Assembly: GCA_964533645.1 (NCBI GenBank)
Contig: CAZHMQ010000068.1
Span: 1-11,223, forward strand
From: JABDBK01 sp964533645
Lineage (GTDB): Bacteria; Pseudomonadota; Gammaproteobacteria; DSM-16500
DNA: 11,223 nucleotides
Direction: 5' to 3'
The first letter of the stretch is position 1; every line of letters starts with the position of its first letter. Positions 1-7,008 of this stretch are shown piece after piece. The notes below the pieces were generated by a model. The model was not told the DNA's origin and did no database searches. It worked only from the letters and a program-made list of their open reading frames with translations. The translations under genes were made by a program, and so were the position numbers.

Positions 1-9
1 TTCCGATCT
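1..9. other. Probable sequencing-adapter remnant at contig edge
   Basis: The first nine bases, TTCCGATCT, are identical to the 3' end of the common Illumina adapter (the part ending GCTCTTCCGATCT). The match begins exactly at base 1, where an untrimmed adapter at a contig end would sit. A chance 9-base match at this one position is about 1 in 260,000. The bases are probably not genomic, but this cannot be proved without the reads. Confidence 0.6.
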
Positions 10-15
10 ATTTTT

Positions 16-46
16 TGTAGGGTGGGCAAAGCGCAGCGTGCCCACC
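16..46. repeat. Palindromic repeat, family B, copy 1 (hairpin after topA)
   Basis: A perfect 8-bp inverted repeat, GGTGGGCA (21-28) and TGCCCACC (39-46), encloses a 10-base GC-rich loop. Its first 22 bases (16-37) recur without mismatch at 4034-4055. It lies 11 bases past the topA stop, so on the minus strand it would form a stem-loop at the end of the operon transcript. The bases after the stem on that strand are CTACAAAAAATA rather than a run of T, so it is not a classic intrinsic terminator, though it could protect the 3' end of the mRNA. Near-identical GTGGGCAAAGCGCAGC repeats are, from memory, common between genes in many proteobacterial genomes. Confidence 0.75.
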
Positions 47-56
47 ATTTTACGGC

Positions 57-2345
57 CTAGGTCTCATCCATAGGCGTCGTGTAATCACAATTCTTATTTG
101 CACACACCAATTCCGTACCGCGTTTTTTGGTAACTTTTATAGTCAAAATAGGCCATGCGCATTTCGGGCATTGTTTGGCCACAGGCTCATTCCAAAGTGC
201 ATAAGTACAATCTGGATATCTTGCGCAAGAAAAAAATATTTTCCCCATCCGTGATTTGCGTTTTAATATAGTCGCTTGATGACACTCAGCACATGTTACG
301 CCTGTATCTGCGGGTTTTTGTAAAGGCTCAATAAATTTACAATTAGGATAACTGCTACAACCAATAAATTTTCCATATCTTCCAGTTCTGAGTTGTAAAG
401 CATTGCCACATTGAGGACATGATCTTCCCTCAACAATTTCAGGCGTGACTGCTGAATCTTTCCCTTCATCTACTCCACGCGTGTAACTGCATTCAGGATA
501 GCCTGTACAACCAATAAAACGATTATAACGACCCAAACGTATCGATAAAGGTTTGCCACATAAAGGACATGCTTCATCCAGTGCTTCTTGCGTCACATCG
601 CTGCGTTTTACTGTTTCCAACACTTCATCGACTTGTTGCTTAAATGGCTCCCAGAATTCTCCCAATAATGGCTTCCATTCTTTTTCACCATCCGCTATTA
701 AATCTAATTCATTTTCTAATCGAGCGGTAAAATCATAATCCACATATTGTGTAAAATGCTGGGTAAGAAACTTATTAACAATTCGACCGACATCCGTTGG
801 CTTGAATCGTTTGTTTTCTAGCGAAACATATTCACGATGTTGTAAAGTATAAATAATCGCAGCATAAGTTGAAGGACGACCTATACCATATTCTTCTAAT
901 GCTTTAATGAGTGTTGCTTCTGAAAAACGTGGTGGTGGTTCCGTGAAGTGCTGGTTACATTGCACCTCATTTAATTTCACATCTTCACCTTCCATCATGG
1001 GCGGCAAAATTCTATCTTCATCGTTATCCGATTTCTTAGCATCATCGACATCTTCTTGATAGACCTGAATAAATCCTGGATCAGTGATAACAGAACCATT
1101 CGCGCGGAAAACATTTCCTTCACCTGCGCCCAAATCCACTGCCACTGTATCAATCGTTGCTGAAATCATTTGGCAGGCTACGGTACGTTTCCAAATTAAA
1201 TCATATAAACGAAATTGCTCTGGATTTAAAAATTCTTTAATGGATTCCGGAGTTCTTATTACCGCTGTTGGACGAATCGCTTCATGCGCTTCTTGAGCAT
1301 TTTTTGCTTTGGTTTTATAAACGCGCGGCTCTTCCGGTAATTGATCTTTACCATAGCGTTCCGTAATAAAATGCCTAATTTCAGCTAAAGCGTCCTGCGC
1401 CAAATTGACAGAGTCCGTACGCATATAAGAAATCAAACCCGTTGCGCCACTACCTGCATCAATACCTTCATAAAGTTGTTGTGCTATTCGCATCGTACGT
1501 TGTGCAGTAAAACCTAATTTGCGAGCGGCTTCTTGTTGTAGCGTCGATGTGATAAAAGGTGCTGCGGGATTACGCTTACGTTGTTTTTTCTCAACTTTGA
1601 GAACTTTTAATTTACCTTTCGCTGTTTTTAATATTTTTTGTTTAGTGGCTTCTGCATCATCAGCATTAGTAATTGAAAATTGCTCAAGCTTATTACCTTG
1701 ATATGTCGTCAATTTTGCTGAAAATGGCAGTTCGCATGCCAATACATCGGCATGCAAATCCCAATATTCCTGGCTAACAAATTTTTCAATGTCTTCTTCA
1801 CGCTCAACTATCATTCGCAAAGCAGGACTTTGCACCCGACCCGCAGATAAACCACGGCGTATTTTGCGCCACAATAAAGGAGATAAATTAAATCCTACTA
1901 AATAATCGAGCGCTCTGCGTGCTTGTTGTGCATTCACGAGTTCCATTGAAATGTCGCGCGGATGATCTATAGCAGATTTTACAGCTCCGCGCGTGATTTC
2001 ATGAAAAATAACTCGATGTGTAGGTTTATCTTTTAATGCTTTTTTTTCTTGAAGTATACAATACACATGCCATGAAATGGCTTCTCCCTCGCGATCAGGG
2101 TCAGTTGCCAAGTATAAGGCATCAGCCTTTTTCATCGCGGCAACAATAGCAGTGATATGCTTTTTATTTTTTTCAATAAGCTCATAATGCATTTTAAAGT
2201 CATGCTTAGGATCTACTGCACCTTCTTTAGGAAGTAAATCACGCACGTGACCATAGGATGCTAATACTTGAAAATTAGTTCCCAAGTATTTTTTTATTGT
2301 TTTCGCTTTAGCTGGTGATTCTACAATCACTAAATTTTTCGACAT
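57..2345 (-). CDS. topA: DNA topoisomerase I (type IA)
   Basis: TopA relaxes negative supercoils by cutting and passing one DNA strand. Residue numbers here count from an ATG at 2354; the start I prefer is the fourth codon (2345). That start gives MSKNLVIVESPAKAKT, the usual N-terminus of the family, and lies 11 bases after AAGGA, whereas the 2354 ATG is only 2 bases after it. The TOPRIM domain (about 5-155) carries the catalytic Glu12 and the acidic triad Asp85, Asp87 and Glu89 in LATDPDREGE. The catalytic Tyr310 lies in ISYMRTDSV, and HEAIRP is at 357-362. The C-terminal tail holds four C4 zinc ribbons: Cys596/599/616/622, 646/649/666/672, 688/691/710/716 and 729/732/751/756. At about 762 residues it is about 100 shorter than E. 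coli TopA, but no catalytic part is missing. It is the last gene of the dprA-smg-topA run, and its ribosome binding site overlaps the smg stop codon. Confidence 0.98.
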   Translation of the reverse strand: MSKNLVIVESPAKAKTIKKYLGTNFQVLASYGHVRDLLPKEGAVDPKHDFKMHYELIEKNKKHITAIVAAMKKADALYLATDPDREGEAISWHVYCILQEKKALKDKPTHRVIFHEITRGAVKSAIDHPRDISMELVNAQQARRALDYLVGFNLSPLLWRKIRRGLSAGRVQSPALRMIVEREEDIEKFVSQEYWDLHADVLACELPFSAKLTTYQGNKLEQFSITNADDAEATKQKILKTAKGKLKVLKVEKKQRKRNPAAPFITSTLQQEAARKLGFTAQRTMRIAQQLYEGIDAGSGATGLISYMRTDSVNLAQDALAEIRHFITERYGKDQLPEEPRVYKTKAKNAQEAHEAIRPTAVIRTPESIKEFLNPEQFRLYDLIWKRTVACQMISATIDTVAVDLGAGEGNVFRANGSVITDPGFIQVYQEDVDDAKKSDNDEDRILPPMMEGEDVKLNEVQCNQHFTEPPPRFSEATLIKALEEYGIGRPSTYAAIIYTLQHREYVSLENKRFKPTDVGRIVNKFLTQHFTQYVDYDFTARLENELDLIADGEKEWKPLLGEFWEPFKQQVDEVLETVKRSDVTQEALDEACPLCGKPLSIRLGRYNRFIGCTGYPECSYTRGVDEGKDSAVTPEIVEGRSCPQCGNALQLRTGRYGKFIGCSSYPNCKFIEPLQKPADTGVTCAECHQATILKRKSRMGKIFFSCARYPDCTYALWNEPVAKQCPKCAWPILTIKVTKKRGTELVCANKNCDYTTPMDET

Positions 2346-2359
2346 CAGTAGCATTTTCC

Positions 2360-2827
2360 TTAATGTAATACATCAAACGCATCAGCAAGAACCATATCCT
2401 GCATTAAATTTAAGGCAGTTTTCTTGTCAGGTTGATTAAATAAAATCATCAATACAACCCATTTAATACGTCCTAAATCGACTTCCCTGTGATCAAGCGC
2501 CATGACACGATCAATAGCTATTTCACGTGTGATAGGATCTAATACCCCAATTTGTTCTAAATATAACAGCAAACCTCTACCCTCAACACCCAAACGTTCA
2601 GCTTCATCAGGCAAAAAATGGCGTATAGCAAGCGCAGTAAGAGGGGGCCCGTCTGATACCGCTTTTTGAAATTGTATCAAGCCATTAAGCCAATGCAACG
2701 CACGATTAATTTCGTAACGATCGAAACCGATTTTCTCTAACTCAACCGTTAACGTTTCGTTATCCATTTTTAATGCTGCATTGCCATCCATGTAATTTTC
2801 AAATAAAAACATTAATATTTCAAACAT
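2360..2827 (-). CDS. smg: Smg family protein (DUF494)
   Basis: This is a 155-residue, soluble, mostly helical protein of the Smg/DUF494 family, whose biochemical role is not established. I recognise it by MFEILMFLFENYM at the start, the central GLLLYLEQIGVLDP with TREIAIDRVMALD, and IKWVVLMILFNQP near the end. All of these match E. coli Smg closely in order and spacing, and the length agrees (157 in E. coli). A GTG at 2836 would add three residues (MID). I prefer the ATG at 2827 because E. coli Smg begins at the equivalent methionine and a weak AAGTGA lies upstream. Its position between dprA and topA is the conserved gammaproteobacterial arrangement. The stop TAA overlaps the topA ribosome binding site (TAAGGA), which suggests coupled translation. 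No frameshift or odd composition is seen. Confidence 0.95.
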   Translation of the reverse strand: MFEILMFLFENYMDGNAALKMDNETLTVELEKIGFDRYEINRALHWLNGLIQFQKAVSDGPPLTALAIRHFLPDEAERLGVEGRGLLLYLEQIGVLDPITREIAIDRVMALDHREVDLGRIKWVVLMILFNQPDKKTALNLMQDMVLADAFDVLH

Positions 2828-2889
2828 ATCTATCACTTATATAACATTGAACCTAAAATCGATCACAACTCTTATCATTGCGAAGATGG

Positions 2890-4005
2890 TCAAAAATGAA
2901 TCAACCGTATATAGCCGCCATGAACACTTTTTATGCAGCCCAATAACTCCAAGGATAACAGCATGGAGGAAACTTGGCTAGCCGTCAATCCACTGCGTAG
3001 AATAATAACATTCAATGAGGTGACTTCATAAGCAATTTGTTGAAGCAAGGCCTTTGATTTTACATCTATTTTTTCTAAATTAGGTGTTTTTATGATTGGA
3101 TTGTCTGGTGAAACATAGGCGAACATAGCACCCAATTCAGAAAGCATATCTTCGACTTTCTCCACTAATTTTGCACCTTGACGAATTAATTCATGACATC
3201 CTCGCGCTAAAGCATTGTGTATAGAACCTGGAATCGCAAAAACATCTCGTCCTTGCTCTAACGCAAAACGTGCCGTAATCAAAGATCCGCTACGCATTGC
3301 TGCCTCTACTACCAACACACCCACACTTAATCCACTAATAATTCGATTACGTCGTGGAAAATTTTTAGCTCTAGGTAATTCAAATGGCGAAAATTCTGAA
3401 ACCCACGCTCCTTTTTCTAACATAGTTTCGGCTAATTGCCGATTTGATGATGGATAAATGGTAGCAAGACCGGTACCTAAGACTGCGATTGTTTTCCCGT
3501 CTACCGCCAATGCACCTCTATGACTTTCAGTATCAACTCCCAATGCAAGACCACTTGTCACAATCAAACCGCTTTTCGCTAAACATTTAGCAAATTGCAG
3601 AGCTTGCTCCTTACCATAGACAGTTGGATTTCTAGAACCTACCATAGCAATCTGGGGTTGTGAGAGTAAATCGACTTCACCTTTTACGAATAAAACTAAA
3701 GGTGGATCAGTCGTTTGCGTTAATAATGGTGGGTAACTATCATCTTCTAGACAAAGCACACGACACGCATTTTTTTCACACCACTTAAGATCCGCTTCAG
3801 CTGAACGCCAATTAACTTGTGATAATGATTGGATTTGTCTAGATGTTAAACCCATCGCTTGCCAATCATTTTTTGATGACATAAACAAAGATTTAATATC
3901 TTTGACGAATGTTAAACAATGTTTGATTGTGATTGGGCCTATGCCATGCAGACGATTCGCTGCTAGCCAATAAAGTATATTGGAGTGTGTAGTTGGGGTT
4001 TTCAA
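2890..4005 (-). CDS. dprA: DNA processing protein DprA (Smf)
   Basis: DprA binds incoming single-stranded DNA during natural transformation and loads RecA onto it. From a TTG start at 4005 it has 371 residues, typical of the family. Order of parts: an N-terminal helical region with a helix-hairpin-helix-like HGIGPITIKHC (about 20-30); the Rossmann-fold DprA domain (about 115-290) with QIAMVGSRNPT, VTSGLALGVDTESHRGAL, AVLGTGLATIYP, RRNRIISGLS, EAAMRSGSLITA and FAIPGSIHNALARGCH; and a C-terminal winged-helix region (about 315-368). The frame stays open back to another TTG at 4116 (408 residues). I reject that start: it overlaps the upstream gene by 44 bases, lacks a clear ribosome binding site, and its extra 37 residues read through a repeat element. 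The 4005 TTG has AGGA (4013-4016) seven bases upstream. The gene is intact, so competence is possible if the other com genes exist. Confidence 0.96.
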   Translation of the reverse strand: MKTPTTHSNILYWLAANRLHGIGPITIKHCLTFVKDIKSLFMSSKNDWQAMGLTSRQIQSLSQVNWRSAEADLKWCEKNACRVLCLEDDSYPPLLTQTTDPPLVLFVKGEVDLLSQPQIAMVGSRNPTVYGKEQALQFAKCLAKSGLIVTSGLALGVDTESHRGALAVDGKTIAVLGTGLATIYPSSNRQLAETMLEKGAWVSEFSPFELPRAKNFPRRNRIISGLSVGVLVVEAAMRSGSLITARFALEQGRDVFAIPGSIHNALARGCHELIRQGAKLVEKVEDMLSELGAMFAYVSPDNPIIKTPNLEKIDVKSKALLQQIAYEVTSLNVIILRSGLTASQVSSMLLSLELLGCIKSVHGGYIRLIHF

Positions 4006-4012
4006 GTTACCG

Positions 4013-4016
4013 TCCT
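4013..4016 (-). promoter_or_regulatory. Ribosome binding site that sets the dprA start
   Basis: On the minus strand the sequence AGGA is followed by seven bases (CGGTAAC) and then TTG AAA ACC. This is good Shine-Dalgarno spacing and favours the TTG at 4005 over the upstream TTG at 4116. It lies just outside the repeat copy at 4034-4060. Confidence 0.6.
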
Positions 4017-4033
4017 GAGTTTGGTTGCATAAA

Positions 4034-4060
4034 TGTAGGGTGGGCAAAGCGCAGCCTACA
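4034..4060. repeat. Palindromic repeat, family B, copy 2 (shortened)
   Basis: Bases 4034-4055 are identical to 16-37 (22 of 22). The copy then continues into CCTACA, which pairs with its own first six bases TGTAGG (4034-4039 with 4055-4060). Compared with copy 1, the GTGCCCACC arm is missing, as if the second half of the palindrome had been deleted between short direct repeats. The copy sits in the 67 bases between the stop of the 952-residue gene (4073) and the dprA start (4005). The 6-bp stem with a 15-base loop is too weak to call a terminator. Confidence 0.7.
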
Positions 4061-4072
4061 AGATGTGAGAAT

Positions 4073-6931
4073 TTAAACCGATGGCACCAAGCCTCGAGAC
4101 TTTTCTTCAAGCTCAATACCAGGCATTCTAATCCCTGGAATTTTTAAAAGTTCTTGCTGCAGAGCTTGGATATTATCTAACTTCAAATGATTCTTTAAAA
4201 TTTTATATAATTCTCCAGTTTTTTCATTACGCACATGAAAAATATGATACTTCCATTTGCTCGCCAATGATTCTCTTGCGGCACTCACGCTTACTACTTT
4301 ATTAATCCATTGAGTATGATCGGTGGAATTCGTTAATGCCATAATCAACTCATAAACACCGTGCGGAACACGATAATCTAGGTCTTCAAAACGATAATTG
4401 ACTCCACCACCCCAACGACTATGAGGTTGCCACAACGCAAAATTCATAAAAATTGTTTTAAGTAAAAACTGTCTTAATTCAGTCGCATGCTTTTTGTCTT
4501 GCTCAACTTGTTTAGCCTTGACAAGTTTTTCACGCACTACCTCAACATCTATACTTACATCCATATATTTTTTAAAAGCAGCCCTATAGTCAGTCAAGGC
4601 CAATGCATATTGATTACTTGCGGTATCAAAAAGTTCTTGTGATTTACTATGCATTTCTTCAGGATATTTATTTTTCGCTTCAAGCAATAGCTTTTGTTTT
4701 TCTAGTCGTATTTGATCTGCATGTATCAACGTTTTTTGAGCCGCATGAAGCACTTGCGCTATTTCTTTTAATTTAGCTTTGGCCAATATTTTTAGACTTT
4801 GTTTAACTACCCCTGCTGTTGCTAAATTCTCCGCTTCAAGTCTTGCATGCTGAATATCATCAACATTGACTGACAATTGATTGCAAGATTGACTCACAAG
4901 CATAGCGTCAGTTTGTATTTTTAAGGTATCCAATACAATCGCGCTATAATCCTTTATAACATCAGGAAACAATTGCATAAATGCAAGGTTTTTCTCTTGA
5001 ATATCATGTTGCATTTTTGCTTCTGTAAAGCGCATTTTTAAAATATCAAAGCTATCTTGATGCTCTGCACGAATGTCAGCAGGAAAAGCTTCTTCTGCTT
5101 TACTTAATTTTAGCATTGCTTTATTTCTATATTCATTTGCTTGCTCAATATTTTCAGCGCTCCATTTCAAAGCATCAGTTGCTTTTTTAAGTTCTACATC
5201 CGTTTTTTCTTGATAAGGCTCAAGTTTATATTCTTTATTTGTTTTTATCTCATCGAATAATGCATTGAAAGTATCTTTCAACGTTTGAAGAACACCCGAA
5301 ATAACTTCTACATGTTGGCATGACTCTTTAATTTTAGATTTTGCATTTGCACAATCAAAATGAAATTCGCCATAGGCTTCAATGGCTTTGGGTAGAAGGA
5401 TAGCGTGATTATAATCTTTTATCACATGAACATATCGTGCTTTAAGGTCATCTAATCTTACCATTTCTCTTTTATATCCCGTCTGTAAAACACGATAAAC
5501 GGTACCATTATACAATTCTTTAGCTATCGCCAATTTTTTAACTATAATGGATCGATAATTTTCTAAAGCAAGTATTTGAGAATTTAACTCCAACATCTTT
5601 GCTTTAGCAACTGTAAGTGACTCGTCCGCCCATGATGTATGCTTAGCAAATTCTTTTTCATCCATCACTTTTGCATATTTAATAGCGCCTTCATAAGCAA
5701 GCTGCACTTTATGCGTCGCCGTATCTGTTGCAATGGCAAGCGTTTTTGCTTCTGAATTTGTTAATTGCATTGTGGAAATAGACGAAGCAATCTCATTATT
5801 GCATAGTGTAGAAGATGAATATAAATAATCCGCAGCACTTCTTGCTTCAGTATTGAAAAATATTATAGTTTCATCAGCATGATTCTTATACGTCTCAACA
5901 CGAGTTTGTAATGGCTTTAAAACTTCTTGTATCTGTTGGGCAATAAAACCATCTTGCTTCATTTCGATTTCATCGTGTTGCGTCTTAACTAACTTTAAAG
6001 GCTCGCCTACAATCTTTTCTTCATTTCGCAATTTAACTTCGGACAAATAAGAAAAAATTGCCCCGGTCTCTTTAAACTCAATATAACCTTGATATTCTTT
6101 AATTTTTGATATCTTTTCCACATGTTTTTTTATAATTTTTAAAATATCATAAATATAACTATGCTTGAGATCATAATAATATTGACATTCACTAATGATG
6201 CCATCAATCATTTGTTGTACGTCATCTAACGTCATTTGTTTAATAACATTCAAGGAAAGTGTCTTAGACAACTTTCCATCCATACGAAGTTTATGTCCAA
6301 ATGCCAAACCATAAGCAGCACTTTTATCTAAATGCACATTACTTCCAAAAACACGAACCACACATCCAAAAATATCAATAAATTCCTCTAACTTATTGTT
6401 AGTCCATGTTTTACCTTTGGGTGTGAGCAATTCAAAACATTCCTCTGCGGCATTTTGTAAAGCTTGAATCACATCCGCTTTGAATGCTTCCACATGCATT
6501 TTTAATGGTGGTTTTTTCTGTTCCAATAGAGCGGCATGATGCTTAGCTACTCTGATGTTGGTTTTAATATTTTCCCTAATGATTTGATATGTATTATCAA
6601 TATCACTTAAGACGGCATCGTATTCACGTTTCAGTTCATCTTCAATATGACTTAGTGGATATTCAAGATTAGGATTGTGTAATGCTAAACGACAATTTTC
6701 TACTAGTTTTTTTCTAAGTACTTTTGTTGAATAATATTCTGAGGTAGTTTCTATGTATCCTGCCGCTGTCGAGGTACTTATCAAAGCATCACGTTTTTCT
6801 TCAAGCTGAGTTTTGAGCAAACGAAACGCTGAGGCACAAATACTTTCGAGTTTGAGCTCTATTTCTTCTGTAGTAACCGTTATATTTTTTAGATCATCAG
6901 GTCCTATCGTTCCATGATTTTGTGATTGCAT
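4073..6931 (-). CDS. Large helical coiled-coil protein of unknown function
   Basis: I do not recognise this 952-residue protein. It has no signal peptide, no clear membrane segment and no catalytic motif that I can name. Residues about 20-825 are rich in Lys, Glu, Ala, Leu and Gln with long stretches of heptad-like spacing, so most of it is probably helical or coiled coil. Residues 580-655 and 720-795 align without gaps as an internal duplication (see findings). From about 826 to 930 the character changes: Trp834, Trp840, a Gly-Gly-Gly at 841-843, Trp875 and Trp893 suggest a small globular C-terminal domain. The last 20 residues contain IELEEKSRG, an acidic cluster 10-13 residues from the end, which resembles the E-block of Dot/Icm substrates. 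ATG 6931 follows a strong GGAGGA (6938-6943) by six bases and has its own promoter. An effector or a structural coiled-coil protein are both possible; the former is inference only. Confidence 0.85.
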   Translation of the reverse strand: MQSQNHGTIGPDDLKNITVTTEEIELKLESICASAFRLLKTQLEEKRDALISTSTAAGYIETTSEYYSTKVLRKKLVENCRLALHNPNLEYPLSHIEDELKREYDAVLSDIDNTYQIIRENIKTNIRVAKHHAALLEQKKPPLKMHVEAFKADVIQALQNAAEECFELLTPKGKTWTNNKLEEFIDIFGCVVRVFGSNVHLDKSAAYGLAFGHKLRMDGKLSKTLSLNVIKQMTLDDVQQMIDGIISECQYYYDLKHSYIYDILKIIKKHVEKISKIKEYQGYIEFKETGAIFSYLSEVKLRNEEKIVGEPLKLVKTQHDEIEMKQDGFIAQQIQEVLKPLQTRVETYKNHADETIIFFNTEARSAADYLYSSSTLCNNEIASSISTMQLTNSEAKTLAIATDTATHKVQLAYEGAIKYAKVMDEKEFAKHTSWADESLTVAKAKMLELNSQILALENYRSIIVKKLAIAKELYNGTVYRVLQTGYKREMVRLDDLKARYVHVIKDYNHAILLPKAIEAYGEFHFDCANAKSKIKESCQHVEVISGVLQTLKDTFNALFDEIKTNKEYKLEPYQEKTDVELKKATDALKWSAENIEQANEYRNKAMLKLSKAEEAFPADIRAEHQDSFDILKMRFTEAKMQHDIQEKNLAFMQLFPDVIKDYSAIVLDTLKIQTDAMLVSQSCNQLSVNVDDIQHARLEAENLATAGVVKQSLKILAKAKLKEIAQVLHAAQKTLIHADQIRLEKQKLLLEAKNKYPEEMHSKSQELFDTASNQYALALTDYRAAFKKYMDVSIDVEVVREKLVKAKQVEQDKKHATELRQFLLKTIFMNFALWQPHSRWGGGVNYRFEDLDYRVPHGVYELIMALTNSTDHTQWINKVVSVSAARESLASKWKYHIFHVRNEKTGELYKILKNHLKLDNIQALQQELLKIPGIRMPGIELEEKSRGLVPSV

Positions 6932-6937
6932 ACTCTA

Positions 6938-6943
6938 TCCTCC
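6938..6943 (-). promoter_or_regulatory. Strong ribosome binding site of the 952-residue gene
   Basis: The minus strand reads GGAGGA, six bases before ATG 6931. It is the best Shine-Dalgarno match in the window and fixes this start. It suggests the orphan gene is translated efficiently. Confidence 0.75.
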
Positions 6944-6960
6944 GTCTTGATTTATTTTTC

Positions 6961-6990
6961 ATTTTATTGAAGATACGCACAGGTTGACAA
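6961..6990 (-). promoter_or_regulatory. Sigma-70-type promoter for the 952-residue gene
   Basis: On the minus strand, TTGTCA (6985-6990, five of six to TTGACA) is followed after 18 bases by TAAAAT (6961-6966, five of six to TATAAT). Transcription would begin near 6954, giving a leader of about 20-25 bases before ATG 6931. It lies in the 77-base gap after gshB, so the gene can be expressed apart from the glutathione operon. I see no terminator in the gap, so read-through from gshB is also possible. The prediction rests on sequence match only. Confidence 0.55.
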
Positions 6991-7008
6991 TCTATAGTCT
7001 AATTCTAC

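Noticed and set aside
16..46. Intrinsic terminator for topA
   Set aside because: The stem is good, but on the transcribed strand it is followed by CTACAAAAAATA, not a T-run; it is better described as a repeat hairpin.
553..738. Open frame on the plus strand inside topA, and similar ones at 1084-1296, 1519-1701, 3215-3457, 7212-7403, 7400-7603, 7996-8280, 8087-8308, 10495-10701 and 10674-10862
   Set aside because: Each lies antisense to a well-supported gene, has no family resemblance and reads as low-quality protein; all are shadows of the minus-strand genes.
2837..2889. Possible promoter before smg (TTGTGA with a TATATA-like box on the minus strand)
   Set aside because: The boxes match poorly, the spacing is 18-19 bases, and transcription would begin almost on the smg start codon. 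Co-transcription with dprA is simpler.
6932..7008. PmrA-type regulatory box upstream of the orphan gene
   Set aside because: I looked for paired TTAA half-sites at one-turn spacing and found none on the minus strand.
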